The notes under the pieces: generated by a model
What the model was told of the DNA's origin: nothing
Databases searched by the model: none
What the model saw: the letters and a program-made list of their open reading frames with translations, nothing else
Source: Friedmanniella luteola
GTDB taxonomy: Bacteria > Actinomycetota > Actinomycetes > Propionibacteriales > Propionibacteriaceae
Length of the DNA: 64,000 bases
Direction: 5' to 3'
NCBI RefSeq assembly: GCF_900105065.1
Contig: NZ_LT629749.1
Span: forward strand, 1,240,001 to 1,304,000
Program-made: the position numbers and the translations under genes
Shown: piece by piece, positions 1 through 10,411 of the stretch
Layout: the number at the start of each line of letters is the position of its first letter
How positions within the stretch are numbered: position 1 is the stretch's first letter

Positions 1-1605
<1,605 letters not shown>

Positions 1606-3447
1606 TCAGCGGCTCTCGTAGGCCGCCGCCCGGGTCTGCACGGCGTGCAGCCGGGGGGTGTCGAACTTGGGCCGGCGGTGCTCGTCGTAGATGCCGTTCT
1701 GCTCCTGGAAGGTGTCCGTCAGCTGGGTGTAGCAGTAGCCGAACATCCCGGGGTCGTCGAGCAGGACGTCGACCAGCCCGGCGAAGCGGACGTAGAAGGC
1801 GTCCTCGTCGCGGACGCGCTGGCCGTAGCCCCAGGACGTCTCCCGGCCCAGCTGCTCGGCCTCGGCCGCCGCCATCGCCGCGTTCCACCAGATGCCGCCG
1901 AACTCGCTGACGAAGTAGGGCTGGCCCCGGTGCGGCTGCGAGATCGTCGCCCCGTCGTGGACGTTGGTGTAGCCCTGGCCGCGGGCCAGCCCCCCGACCT
2001 GCGCGGCGAACGCGGCCGGGTCCTGCTCGTAGTTGTGGCTGTCCCAGACGTCGGTCTCCAGCACCCGGTGCGAGTAGCCGGACGCGTCCAGCACCGGACG
2101 CGACGGGTCGGCCAGCTTGGTGGCCAGGAACATCGCCCGGGTGACGTCGTCGAGCTGGGTGATCCGGTCGCCGAGGGGCTGCCACGTCTCGTTCAGCGGG
2201 CACCAGCCGATGATCGCCGGGTGGTTGTGGTCGCGCTCCAGGGCCTCGAGCCACTGGGTGACGAAGCTGGCGGTCGGCTGCTGGTGGTCCGTGGTCGCGC
2301 CGTGCCCGCCGGCACCCCAGTCGGCGAACTCGCCCCAGACGAGGTAGCCGAGCCGGTCCGCGTGGTGCAGGTAGCGCTCCTCGAACACCTTCTGGTGCAG
2401 CCGGGCGCCGTTGAAGCCGGCCTGCTTGCCCAGCCGGATGTCGTCCACCAGCGCCTGGTCGCTGGGTGCGGTCATCAGGCTCTCGGGCCAGTAGCCCTGG
2501 TCCAGCACGAGCCGCTGGAAGACGTGCCGGCCGTTGATCAGCACGGCGTCGCCGTCGAGGGCGACCGAGCGGAGGCCGGCGTAGCTCTGCACCCGGTCCA
2601 GCTCGCCGTCGGGGCCGCTGAGCACCAGCTCGAGGTCGTAGAGGTGGGGGTCCTCCGGTGACCACGGGCGGCGCCGGTCCTCCGGCACGGTGAGCACCAC
2701 GCCGGGGGCGAGGTCGAGGTCGGCGGCGACCTCGGCCCGCGCGACCTCGCCGGCCTCGTCGGACAGCACCACGGTGACGCGGCTGCCCGGCAGGTTGCGC
2801 GAGAGGGGGGTGACGACGGTGAAGCTGCCGCTGGCCAGCTGCGGGGTGATCCGCGGGCGGCGCAGGTGCACCGCGGTGACCGGCTCCATCCACACCGTCT
2901 GCCAGAGGCCGGTGGTGCGGGTGTAGTGGCAGTCCCGGTTGGCGAAGCGCACCGACTGCTTGCCCCGGGCCTGCGGGCCCTCCTTGGGGTCGCGGGCGCG
3001 CACCACCAGCGTCACCTCCTGGCCGCCGCGCGCCAGCCCGGTCAGGTCGGCGGTGATCGGGGTGAACCCGCCGCGGTGCCGGACCACCTCGGTGCCGTCG
3101 ACCCAGACCGTCGCGTCGTGGTCCACGGCGCCGAGGTGCAGCAGCACCGACGCGTCACCCCACTCCTGCGGCACCGTGACGGTGCGGCGGTACCAGACGG
3201 CGCCGAGGTAGTCGACGTCTCCGATGCCCGACAGCTCCGACTCGGGGGCGAACGGGACCGTGATCCGGTCGGCCAGCGGCCGCCCGAGCAGGCCGCGCTC
3301 CAGGCCGGAGTCGCCGCGGTCCACCTCGAACTCCCAGGAGCCGTTCAGGCAGAGCCAGCGGGAGCGGACCATCTGGGGCCGCGGGTACTCGGAGCGGGGG
3401 AGGGTGGGGTCGGCCGGAGGCGTCGTCGGCGTCGTCGTCGGTGTCAT
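1606..3447 (-). CDS. Glycoside hydrolase family 2 protein
   Basis: A 613-residue enzyme with the GH2 layout: N-terminal jelly-roll sugar-binding domain (about 30-190), immunoglobulin-like domain (about 195-300) and a TIM barrel (about 300-613). The barrel has the acid/base motif PLNETW (Glu420) and the nucleophile motif FVSEFGG (Glu515). There is no signal peptide, so it probably acts on imported oligosaccharides. Substrate (beta-galactoside, glucuronide or other) cannot be fixed from sequence. The start at 3447 was chosen because the family domain begins soon after it; an upstream in-frame start would add 38 residues that resemble no domain. It is the first gene of a GH2-lacI-GH51 run. Confidence 0.88.
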   Translation of the reverse strand: MTPTTTPTTPPADPTLPRSEYPRPQMVRSRWLCLNGSWEFEVDRGDSGLERGLLGRPLADRITVPFAPESELSGIGDVDYLGAVWYRRTVTVPQEWGDASVLLHLGAVDHDATVWVDGTEVVRHRGGFTPITADLTGLARGGQEVTLVVRARDPKEGPQARGKQSVRFANRDCHYTRTTGLWQTVWMEPVTAVHLRRPRITPQLASGSFTVVTPLSRNLPGSRVTVVLSDEAGEVARAEVAADLDLAPGVVLTVPEDRRRPWSPEDPHLYDLELVLSGPDGELDRVQSYAGLRSVALDGDAVLINGRHVFQRLVLDQGYWPESLMTAPSDQALVDDIRLGKQAGFNGARLHQKVFEERYLHHADRLGYLVWGEFADWGAGGHGATTDHQQPTASFVTQWLEALERDHNHPAIIGWCPLNETWQPLGDRITQLDDVTRAMFLATKLADPSRPVLDASGYSHRVLETDVWDSHNYEQDPAAFAAQVGGLARGQGYTNVHDGATISQPHRGQPYFVSEFGGIWWNAAMAAAEAEQLGRETSWGYGQRVRDEDAFYVRFAGLVDVLLDDPGMFGYCYTQLTDTFQEQNGIYDEHRRPKFDTPRLHAVQTRAAAYESR

Positions 3448-3521
3448 GGCACCAGCCTGGCGGACCCCCCGGACGGGCTCGCGGGCGGGGATCGAGCGGA
3501 CGGTCAGCCGCCGTGCCGGTG

Positions 3522-3710
3522 TAGACTTGTCCCAGCAGCCCAGCCTGGGCTGACTTCGCATGCCCGCGTCCCGTCATCGACGGGGCGGCGCCTCCGGTCT
3601 CGGTCGTCCCGAGTCGGCGCCGTGCCGGGCATCAGGGGTGCCGAACAGCTCGGCACCGACCCAACCGCACGCCGGCCCCCGCGGAGGCCGGTAAGGAAAG
3701 GAATACGGCC
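3522..3710 (+). promoter_or_regulatory. rpsB promoter and structured 5' leader
   Basis: TAGACT (3522-3527) is a plausible -10 box with no convincing -35 element. The leader of about 175 nt can form four hairpins: 3536-3552 (6-bp stem), 3567-3587 (CCCGTC/GACGGG core), 3637-3657 (perfect 8-bp stem GGTGCCGA/TCGGCACC) and 3672-3691 (CCGGCC/GGCCGG). The last ends just before the AAGGAAAGGA ribosome-binding region. Such folding suits autoregulation by ribosomal protein S2, which is known in other bacteria, but no known motif is matched here. Confidence 0.45.
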
Positions 3711-4664
3711 ATGGCCGTCGTCACCACCCGCCAGCTCCTCGAGAGCGGCGTCCACTTCGGGCACCAGACCCGTCGCTGGAACCCCAAGATGCGTCGCTTC
3801 ATCTTCACCGAGCGCAACGGCATCTACATCATCGACCTGCAGCAGTCGCTCACCTACATCGACAGCGCCTACGCCTTCGTCAAGGACGTCGTGTCCCGCG
3901 GCGGCCAGGTGATGTTCGTCGGCACCAAGAAGCAGGCGCAGGAGACCATCGCCGAGCAGGCGACCCGGGTCGGGATGCCCTTCGTCAACCAGCGCTGGCT
4001 CGGTGGCATGCTCACCAACTTCCAGACCGTCATCAAGCGCGTCCAGCGGCTCAAGGAGCTGGAGGGCATGGACTTCGACGACGTGGCCGGCTCCGGCTTC
4101 ACCAAGAAGGAGCTGCTCGGCTTCCGCCGCGAGATGGAGAAGCTCGAGAAGACCCTGGGCGGCATCCGCGACATGGGCAAGACCCCGCAGGCGGTGTGGA
4201 TCGTCGACACCAACAAGGAGCACCTGGCCGTCGACGAGGCCCGCAAGCTGAAGATCCCCGTCATCGGGATCCTGGACACCAACTGCGACCCCGACCTGGT
4301 CGACTTCGCGATCCCCGGCAACGACGACGCCATCCGCTCGGTCGCGCTGCTGACCCGCGTGCTGGCCGACGCCGTCGCCGAGGGCCTCGTGGCGCGCTCC
4401 GGTGCGCAGGGTGGCGGTGCCGCCGAGGCGACCGCCGGCACCACCGAGCCGATGCCGGACTGGGAGCGCGAGCTGCTGGGCGCGGCTCCTGACGCCGCGC
4501 CGGCCGAGGTCGCCCCGGTCGAGGCCGGGTCCGCCGAGCCGGCCGACGACGCCGCCCCGGTGCCCGCGTCCGAGCAGCCGGCCGAGGCGGCCGTCGAGGC
4601 CGAGGCTGCGGCCGACGCCCAGGTCGACGTCGAGCAGCAGGACGACCAGCCGGTCGCCAACTGA
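3711..4664 (+). CDS. rpsB: 30S ribosomal protein S2
   Basis: A 317-residue S2 protein of the small ribosomal subunit. The start, [20 protein letters not shown], and internal signatures such as [13 protein letters not shown] near residue 93 are diagnostic. The last 80 or so residues are an acidic Ala/Pro/Glu-rich tail (about 235-317), an extension common in actinobacterial S2 and absent from E. coli S2. ATG 3711 has an AAGGAAAGGA ribosome-binding region. It is followed by tsf after 57 nt, the usual S2/EF-Ts operon. Confidence 0.98.
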   Translation: MAVVTTRQLLESGVHFGHQTRRWNPKMRRFIFTERNGIYIIDLQQSLTYIDSAYAFVKDVVSRGGQVMFVGTKKQAQETIAEQATRVGMPFVNQRWLGGMLTNFQTVIKRVQRLKELEGMDFDDVAGSGFTKKELLGFRREMEKLEKTLGGIRDMGKTPQAVWIVDTNKEHLAVDEARKLKIPVIGILDTNCDPDLVDFAIPGNDDAIRSVALLTRVLADAVAEGLVARSGAQGGGAAEATAGTTEPMPDWERELLGAAPDAAPAEVAPVEAGSAEPADDAAPVPASEQPAEAAVEAEAAADAQVDVEQQDDQPVAN

Positions 4665-4721
4665 CCTGCTGGGCCGCGCCGCCCACCCGCACCACAGACG
4701 AAAGACGAGGAACCAGAACGC

Positions 4722-5543
4722 ATGGCAACCATTGCTGCCGCTGACGTGAAGAAGCTCCGCGACGCCACCGGCGCGGGGATGATGGACTGCAAGAAGGCCC
4801 TGACCGAGACCGACGGCGACTACGAGAAGGCCGTCGAGTTCCTGCGGGTCAACGGCCAGGCGAAGGCCGCCAAGCGGGGCGCCGAGCGCTCCGCGACCAA
4901 CGGCCTGGTCGTGTCGGTCGACGGTGCGCTGCTCCAGCTGGGCGCCGAGACCGACTTCGTGGCCAAGAACGACGAGTTCCAGACGCTGGCCAACGCGGCG
5001 GTCCAGGCCGTCGCGGCGACCCGGGCGGACTCCGTCGACGCGGCGAACGCCGCGGCGCTGCCGTCCGGCCAGACCGTCGGCGAGGCCGTCGGCGAGCTCG
5101 CCGTCAAGATCGGCGAGAAGCTCGAGGTGTCGGCTGCGCGCTACTTCGACGGCCAGACCGTCGTGTACCTGCACCGCCGGGCGTCCGACCTGCCGCCCCA
5201 GGTGGGCGTGCTCGTCGAGTACGAGGGCAGCGACGAGTCCGCGGCCCGCGCCGCGGCGATGCAGATCGCCGCGATGCGGCCGCAGTACCTGACCCGGGAC
5301 GAGGTCCCGTCGGACCTGGTGGAGAACGAGCGCCGGATCGCCGAGGCCACCGCCAAGGAGGAGGGCAAGCCCGAGCAGGCGCTGCCCAAGATCGTCGAGG
5401 GCCGGGTGAACGCGTTCTTCAAGGACGTGGTGCTGCTCGACCAGCCGTCGGTCACCGACAACAAGACCACGGTCGGCAAGCAGCTCGCGGCCGCCGGGGT
5501 TACCCTGAAGCGCTTCGCGCGCTTCGAGGCCGCCGGCGCCTGA
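4722..5543 (+). CDS. tsf: Elongation factor Ts
   Basis: A 273-residue guanine-nucleotide exchange factor for EF-Tu. The N-terminal UBA-like domain is clear ([20 protein letters not shown], residues 7-26), and the EF-Tu-contacting core motif [12 protein letters not shown] lies near residue 76. Length and domain order are normal for actinobacteria. GAGGA lies about 11 nt before ATG. It is cotranscribed with rpsB and closes that unit, because a 14-bp hairpin follows 34 nt after its stop. Confidence 0.98.
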   Translation: MATIAAADVKKLRDATGAGMMDCKKALTETDGDYEKAVEFLRVNGQAKAAKRGAERSATNGLVVSVDGALLQLGAETDFVAKNDEFQTLANAAVQAVAATRADSVDAANAAALPSGQTVGEAVGELAVKIGEKLEVSAARYFDGQTVVYLHRRASDLPPQVGVLVEYEGSDESAARAAAMQIAAMRPQYLTRDEVPSDLVENERRIAEATAKEEGKPEQALPKIVEGRVNAFFKDVVLLDQPSVTDNKTTVGKQLAAAGVTLKRFARFEAAGA

Positions 5544-5577
5544 CGCCCGCGGACACATCCCCCGCATGAGCACCGAC

Positions 5578-5609
5578 CGGCGCCACGACTGCCTGCAGTC
5601 GTGGCGCCG
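5578..5609 (+). terminator. Strong hairpin between tsf and pyrH
   Basis: A perfect 14-bp stem (5578-5591 with 5596-5609) closes a 4-nt CCTG loop. There is no U-tract, which is common for actinobacterial terminators. It probably ends or attenuates rpsB-tsf transcription before pyrH. An in-frame ATG at 5601 lies inside the stem, which argues against it as the pyrH start. Confidence 0.75.
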
Positions 5610-5642
5610 TTCGCTGCCTCGGCCCTGACCCCCAGGAGATCC

Positions 5643-6389
5643 ATGACCAGCCCCGCTCCCACGGCCGACCGCGGCACGGCCGGACCGTACAAGCGCGTGA
5701 TGCTCAAGCTCTCCGGCGAGGTGTTCGGGGGGGGCCAGGTCGGCGTCGACCCGATCGTCGTCTCCGCGGTGGCCCGGCAGATCGCCACCGTCGTCCGCAG
5801 CGGCGTGCAGGTGGCCATCGTGGTCGGCGGCGGCAACTTCTTCCGCGGCGCCGAGCTGCAGCAGGGCGGCATGGACCGCGACCGGGCCGACTACATGGGC
5901 ATGCTGGGCACGGTCATGAACTGCCTCGCGCTGCAGGACTTCCTCGAGAAGGAGGGGGTCCAGACGCGCGTGCAGACCGCCATCACCATGGGTCAGGTCG
6001 CCGAGCCCTACATCCCCCGCCGCGCCGAGCGGCACCTGGAGAAGGGCCGGGTCGTGATCTTCGGCGCCGGCTCCGGGATGCCCTATTTCTCGACCGACAC
6101 CGTCGCCGCCCAGCGCGCGCTGGAGATCGGCGCCGAGGTGCTGCTGATGGGCAAGCAGGGCGTGGACGGGGTCTACTCCGCCGACCCGAACCGGCACGAC
6201 GACGCGGTCAAGTTCGACGACCTGACCTACGACGACTACCTGGCCCGCGACCTCAAGGTGGCCGACGCGACCGCCATCAGCATGGCGCGCGACTACAAGC
6301 TGCCGATGATCTTCTTCAGCCTGGACACCGACGGCACGATCGTCAGCGTCTGCGCGGGTGAGAAGATCGGTACCAGCGTCCACGCCTAG
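5643..6389 (+). CDS. pyrH: Uridylate kinase (UMP kinase)
   Basis: A 248-residue hexameric bacterial UMP kinase that makes UDP for nucleotide and cell-wall synthesis. Seen are the P-loop-like KLSGE near residue 21, GGGNFFRG near 61, [11 protein letters not shown] near 83 and the nucleotide site [10 protein letters not shown] near 143. I chose ATG 5643 because CCCAGGAGATCC precedes it; the ATG at 5601 has no ribosome-binding site and lies inside a terminator stem. It is followed by frr, a conserved pairing. Confidence 0.97.
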   Translation: MTSPAPTADRGTAGPYKRVMLKLSGEVFGGGQVGVDPIVVSAVARQIATVVRSGVQVAIVVGGGNFFRGAELQQGGMDRDRADYMGMLGTVMNCLALQDFLEKEGVQTRVQTAITMGQVAEPYIPRRAERHLEKGRVVIFGAGSGMPYFSTDTVAAQRALEIGAEVLLMGKQGVDGVYSADPNRHDDAVKFDDLTYDDYLARDLKVADATAISMARDYKLPMIFFSLDTDGTIVSVCAGEKIGTSVHA

Positions 6390-6454
6390 GCGCGGGCGAC
6401 GAGCGACCAACGGCCCGCCCCGCGGGCTGCCGCACAACCGAAGGAGCGACACCC

Positions 6455-7012
6455 GTGATCGCCGACATCATCCGCGACGCCGAGACCAAGATGGCCAGCG
6501 CGGTCGAGTACGCCAAGGAGGAGTTCTCGGCGATCCGGACCGGGCGCGCCCACCCGGCGATGTTCGCGAAGCTGACCGCCGACTACTACGGCGCGCAGAC
6601 CCCGCTGCAGCAGCTCGCGACCTTCCAGGTGCCCGAGGCGCGCGTCGTCCTCATCACCCCCTACGACCAGTCCTCGGTGAACGCGATCGAGAAGTCCATC
6701 CGCGACTCCGACCTCGGCGTCAACCCGTCCAACGACGGCAAGACGATCCGGGTGACCCTGCCCCAGCTCACCGAGCAGCGGCGCAAGGAGTACATCAAGC
6801 TGGCCAAGACCAAGGCCGAGGACGCCCGGATCTCGGTCCGCGGCGCGCGGCGCACCGCCAAGGACGCCCTCGACAAGATGGTCAAGGACAAGGAGGTCGG
6901 GGAGGACGAGGTCACCCGGGCCGAGAAGCAGCTCGACGCCGAGACCAAGAAGCACACCGACGCGGTCGACGAGCTGTTCAAGCACAAGGAAGCCGACCTG
7001 CTCGCCGTCTGA
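6455..7012 (+). CDS. frr: Ribosome recycling factor
   Basis: A 185-residue RRF, which with EF-G splits post-termination ribosomes. The N-terminal helix and the loop FSAIRTGRAHPAMF (residues 24-37) and the TPLQQLATFQVPEARVVLI region are diagnostic, as is the long C-terminal helix with RRKEYIKLAKTKAEDARI. Start is GTG 6455 with AAGGAG 8 nt upstream. Full length. It belongs to the pyrH-frr unit. Confidence 0.98.
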   Translation: MIADIIRDAETKMASAVEYAKEEFSAIRTGRAHPAMFAKLTADYYGAQTPLQQLATFQVPEARVVLITPYDQSSVNAIEKSIRDSDLGVNPSNDGKTIRVTLPQLTEQRRKEYIKLAKTKAEDARISVRGARRTAKDALDKMVKDKEVGEDEVTRAEKQLDAETKKHTDAVDELFKHKEADLLAV

Positions 7013-7030
7013 GCGGGCGGCGGACCTGAT

Positions 7031-7076
7031 CTCGTGAACGGCTCTCTCTCGTGAACGGCCCTTTCTCGTGAACGGC
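7031..7076 (+). repeat. Three tandem 17-bp units in the frr-cdsA gap
   Basis: The 12-bp core CTCGTGAACGGC begins at 7031, 7048 and 7065, so the period is exactly 17 bp with 5-bp variable tails (tctct, ccttt, acagt). The array ends 11 nt before the cdsA start. Function is unknown; it could bind a repeat-recognising protein or be a slippage product. Confidence 0.85.
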
Positions 7077-7087
7077 ACAGTCCCGCG

Positions 7088-7993
7088 GTGAGCGGCCCCT
7101 CCGCACCGCCCCCCGCGACCGAGGGCGGCGGCGCCCACGCCGCGACGCCCCACGGCCGCGCCGGGCGGAACCTGCCGGCCGCCCTCGCGGTCGGGCTCGG
7201 GCTCGGCGCCTACGTCGTGCTCACCCTGGTCTTCTGGCGTTTCGGCTTCGTCCTGCTCATCGCCCTGGCCCTCGCCCTGGCCTCGGTCGAGCTGGGCAAC
7301 GCGCTGCGGCGGATCGGGCTGTACCCGGCCGTCGTGCCCATCGTCGTCGGCAGCGTGGCGATCGCGATCGGCTCCTACCTCGCCGGGCGGCAGAGCCCGG
7401 TGGTGTTCTCCACCACCAGCGTGCTGCTGGCCGCGCTGGCGCTGACCGTGGTCGCCTGCCTGGTCTGGCGGATGCGCGGCGGGGCCGAGGGCTTCGTCCG
7501 CGACACCGCGGCGAGCATGCTGATCATCGCCTACGTGCCGTTGCTCGGTTCGTTCGCCGCCCTGATCCTGGCGGCGCCCGAGGACGGGGTGGCCCGGATG
7601 ATCCTGTTCCTGCTGGTCGTCGTGATGAACGACACCGGCGGCTACGTGGCGGGCGTCCTGTTCGGCAAGCACCCGATGGCCCCGCGGATCAGCCCCAAGA
7701 AGTCCTGGGAGGGCTTCGCCGGGTCGCTCGTCTTCGGGGTGGTCGCGGCCGTCCTGATGGCGGTCTACGGCCTCCAGGCCCCCGTCTGGGTGGGCGTCCT
7801 GCTCGGCGTCTGCCTGGTCGCGGCCGGCACCTGCGGCGACCTCGTCGAGTCCCTCATCAAGCGCGACCTCGGGATCAAGGACATGAGCTCGTTCCTGCCC
7901 GGTCACGGCGGGGTGATGGATCGGCTCGACTCGTTGCTCCTCGCGGCCCCGGTAGCCTGGGTCATCATGTACGTACTGGTTCCCGGCGGATGA
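7088..7993 (+). CDS. cdsA: Phosphatidate cytidylyltransferase
   Basis: A 301-residue integral membrane enzyme that makes CDP-diacylglycerol from CTP and phosphatidate. About eight hydrophobic segments span residues 25-300. The family signature is at the C-terminal side: [12 protein letters not shown] near residue 202, then [11 protein letters not shown] near 257 and [12 protein letters not shown] near 273. The start is GTG 7088; there is no good ribosome-binding site, only the tandem repeat array upstream. The stop overlaps the rlmN start in ATGA, so the two are translationally coupled. Confidence 0.95.
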   Translation: MSGPSAPPPATEGGGAHAATPHGRAGRNLPAALAVGLGLGAYVVLTLVFWRFGFVLLIALALALASVELGNALRRIGLYPAVVPIVVGSVAIAIGSYLAGRQSPVVFSTTSVLLAALALTVVACLVWRMRGGAEGFVRDTAASMLIIAYVPLLGSFAALILAAPEDGVARMILFLLVVVMNDTGGYVAGVLFGKHPMAPRISPKKSWEGFAGSLVFGVVAAVLMAVYGLQAPVWVGVLLGVCLVAAGTCGDLVESLIKRDLGIKDMSSFLPGHGGVMDRLDSLLLAAPVAWVIMYVLVPGG

Positions 7994-9189
7994 GCGCCCC
8001 CGTCGAAGCGGGGGGGACGACCCCCCCTGTCCCTGCCGGCCGCGCGCTGCCGCTGGTGATGACGGCTCCGCGTCGCGGCAAGCCCCCTGTCCACTGGGCC
8101 GACCTGACCCCCGCCGAGCGCCGCGAGTCGGTGGAGGCGGAAGGTCAGCGGGCCTACCGCGCCCGTCAGCTGTCCTCGCACTACTTCGAGGGCCTGCGCA
8201 CCGACCCCGCGGAGTGGACCGACCTGCCGCCGGCGCTGCGCGACCAGCTGTCCGCGAAGTTCATGCCCACGCTGCTGAACCCGGTGAAGACCTCCCTGGC
8301 CGACGCCGGGACCACGGTCAAGACGCTGTGGCGGCTGCACGACGGCGCGCTCGTGGAGAGCGTGCTGATGCGCTACCCGGACCGGGTGACGATGTGCGTC
8401 TCCAGCCAGGCCGGCTGCGGGATGGCCTGCCCGTTCTGCGCCACCGGCCAGGGCGGCCTGCAGCGCAACATGAGCGCGGCCGAGATCGTCGAGCAGGTCG
8501 TCGACGGCGCGCGCCGGCTCGGCCGCGGCGAGATCGCCGGTGGCCCGGCGGCCGGTGAGGACCCGGGCGGCCGCAACCGCGTCAGCAACGTCGTCTTCAT
8601 GGGCATGGGCGAGCCGTTGGCCAACTACAAGGCCGTCGTCGGCGCCGTCCGGCAGCTCACCACCCCGACCCCGGACGGGCTCGGGATGAGCGCCCGCGGC
8701 ATCACCATCTCCACCGTCGGCCTGGTGCCGCGGATGCAGCAGCTGGCGCAGGAGGGCATCCCGGTCACGCTCGCGCTGTCCCTGCACGCCCCCGACGACG
8801 AGCTGCGCGACGAGCTGGTGCCCATCAACACCCGCTGGAACGTCGAGGAGGTCGTCGACGCCGCCTGGGAGTACGCGAAGGTCACCAAGCGCCGGGTCTC
8901 GATCGAGTACATCCTGATCCGCGACATCAACGACCAGGCGTTCCGCGCCGACCTGCTGGCCAAGGTGCTGCGCCGGCGGGGCAACTGGGGCTGGGTGCAC
9001 GTCAACCTGATCCCGCTCAACCCCACGCCCGGCTCCAAGTGGACCGCCTCCCGTCGCCGCGACGAGGACGAGTTCGTCCGCCGGCTCGAGGCGAAGGGTG
9101 TCCCGGTCACCGTCCGCGACACCCGCGGCCGGGAGATCGACGGCGCCTGCGGCCAGCTGGCCGCCACCGAGGTCGACGCCGGGGTCTGA
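7990..9189 (+). CDS. rlmN: 23S rRNA/tRNA adenine-C2 methyltransferase
   Basis: A 399-residue radical SAM enzyme that methylates C2 of A2503 in 23S rRNA and A37 in some tRNAs. The [4Fe-4S] motif CxxxCxxC is seen as CGMACPFC near residue 143, with [12 protein letters not shown] near 200 for SAM binding. The C-terminal catalytic Cys is in DGACGQLA near 388. Full length. It overlaps cdsA by 4 nt, an arrangement conserved in actinobacteria. Confidence 0.96.
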   Translation: MSAPVEAGGTTPPVPAGRALPLVMTAPRRGKPPVHWADLTPAERRESVEAEGQRAYRARQLSSHYFEGLRTDPAEWTDLPPALRDQLSAKFMPTLLNPVKTSLADAGTTVKTLWRLHDGALVESVLMRYPDRVTMCVSSQAGCGMACPFCATGQGGLQRNMSAAEIVEQVVDGARRLGRGEIAGGPAAGEDPGGRNRVSNVVFMGMGEPLANYKAVVGAVRQLTTPTPDGLGMSARGITISTVGLVPRMQQLAQEGIPVTLALSLHAPDDELRDELVPINTRWNVEEVVDAAWEYAKVTKRRVSIEYILIRDINDQAFRADLLAKVLRRRGNWGWVHVNLIPLNPTPGSKWTASRRRDEDEFVRRLEAKGVPVTVRDTRGREIDGACGQLAATEVDAGV

Positions 9190-9211
9190 GGCCGACTCGT
9201 CAGAACCGAGG

Positions 9212-9225
9212 TGACCCCGGGGTCA
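9212..9225. terminator. Perfect 14-bp palindrome between convergent genes
   Basis: TGACCCCGGGGTCA lies in the 68-nt gap between the stops of rlmN (+) and the metallophosphoesterase gene (-). It could act in both directions, but the stem is short and has no U-tract. Confidence 0.3.
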
Positions 9226-9257
9226 ACCAGGTCCTGACACTCGGTGGATGGCGGTCG

Positions 9258-9749
9258 TCACGGCAGCTGGACGATGCGGGCGTCGGTGATCCGGCCGTCG
9301 GCGAGGTCGAGCAGGCCGAGGGTGCGGTGGGGCTGGCGGCGCTTGTCCGTGGGGGAGCCGGGGTTGAAGATCCGCAGGCCCTCCCCGCTCACGTCCATCG
9401 GGATGTGGGAGTGGCCGAAGACCACGAGGTCGGCGGTGGGGAAGCGGCGCCGGAGCCGGCTCGTCCGGCCCTCCTTCTGGCCGCTGTCGTGGACCATCGC
9501 GACCTGGACGCCGCCCAGCTCGACCTGCAGCGTCGCCGGCGCGCCCCACGCGGCCACCTCGGCGACGTCGTTGTTGCCCATCACCACGTGGACGGGCGCG
9601 TAGCCGGCCAGCAGGTCCAGCACGTCCGGCGTGCACACGTCGCCCGCGTGCAGGACGACGTCAGCCGTCGCCAGGTGCGCGGCCACCGCCGGCGGGCAGC
9701 CCTTCCAGTAGCGCGGGGCGTGGGTGTCCGCGAGCACCACCACCCTCAC
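9258..9749 (-). CDS. Metallophosphoesterase (YfcE/MJ0936 type)
   Basis: A 163-residue single-domain calcineurin-like phosphodiesterase. All metal ligand motifs are present: VVVLADTH (residues 3-10), LHAGDV near 34, GNND near 58 and FGHSHIP near 110. It probably hydrolyses phosphodiesters in the cytoplasm; the substrate is not evident. GTG 9749 was chosen because it overlaps the stop of the EVE gene in GTGA, which implies coupling. That pairing is the only functional hint. Confidence 0.88.
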   Translation of the reverse strand: MRVVVLADTHAPRYWKGCPPAVAAHLATADVVLHAGDVCTPDVLDLLAGYAPVHVVMGNNDVAEVAAWGAPATLQVELGGVQVAMVHDSGQKEGRTSRLRRRFPTADLVVFGHSHIPMDVSGEGLRIFNPGSPTDKRRQPHRTLGLLDLADGRITDARIVQLP

Positions 9750-10258
9750 CGCCCGGCTCCCGACGGCTCCGCCGCGGTGGGCGGCCAGCCGGGCAGCAGG
9801 TCGGCCAGCCGCGCCAGCTGCTCGGGCGAGACGTAGGACGGGTTGGCGGCGAAGGGCTGCCGCTGCACCTCGAGGTCGGTGATCCCGGCCTCGCGGAGCT
9901 CGGCGGCGGGCACGGGCTGCTCGAGGAGGACGACGTCCACCTCGACCCGCGCGCGGACGCCCTGCCGCGACCCCTCGTCGGTCCAGAAGCCGCGTTCGGC
10001 GTCGTGCCACGGCTCCGCCGGGGCGATGACGGTGCCCAGCCCCCAGATGCCGCGGGCGAAGCCGCCCCGGCCGTCCCCGGACACCCAGAAGAGCACCCGG
10101 TCGCCGGGCTGCATGAGAGCGCTGCGGTAACCGGGCCGGACCGCCCACGACGTCAGCCGTCGCTCGCCCGCGTCGAGGAACCCGCGCAGGTCCCAGACGG
10201 CCGGGTTGGCCTTGAGCAGCCAGGCGCCCAGCCCGGCCCGGTCGACGGCGCGCGCCAT
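9746..10258 (-). CDS. EVE domain protein
   Basis: A 170-residue protein that is almost entirely one EVE (PUA-like) domain, a fold that binds modified bases in nucleic acid. The N-terminal part WLLKANPAVWDLRGF (residues 13-27), the QPGDRVLFWVSG stretch near residue 50 and the glycine-rich GFARGIWGLGTV are typical. GAGGAGG lies 5-11 nt before ATG 10258. It overlaps the metallophosphoesterase gene by 4 nt and diverges from malQ. EVE proteins occur in defence and in RNA-modification contexts; neither is shown by the neighbours here. Confidence 0.85.
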   Translation of the reverse strand: MARAVDRAGLGAWLLKANPAVWDLRGFLDAGERRLTSWAVRPGYRSALMQPGDRVLFWVSGDGRGGFARGIWGLGTVIAPAEPWHDAERGFWTDEGSRQGVRARVEVDVVLLEQPVPAAELREAGITDLEVQRQPFAANPSYVSPEQLARLADLLPGWPPTAAEPSGAGR

Positions 10259-10411
10259 GCCGCCTCCTCTCGTCGCGACCATCGTCCCAGGCCGCCGCCG
10301 CCGGCCCCGGGGCCGGCTCCGCCCACCCGGTGCCGGCGCCCACGCGTATCGCGCCAGATCACGACCGTCGCGCCGATCCCCCGACGCGGCGAGGAGGGAG
10401 GACCCGAGAGG

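Noticed and set aside
5601-5642. Upstream ATG as the start of pyrH
   Set aside because: It lies inside a 14-bp terminator stem and has no ribosome-binding site; ATG 5643 has one.
7031-7076. CRISPR array
   Set aside because: The repeats are 12 bp with 5-bp tails, far too short for repeats and spacers, and no cas gene is near.
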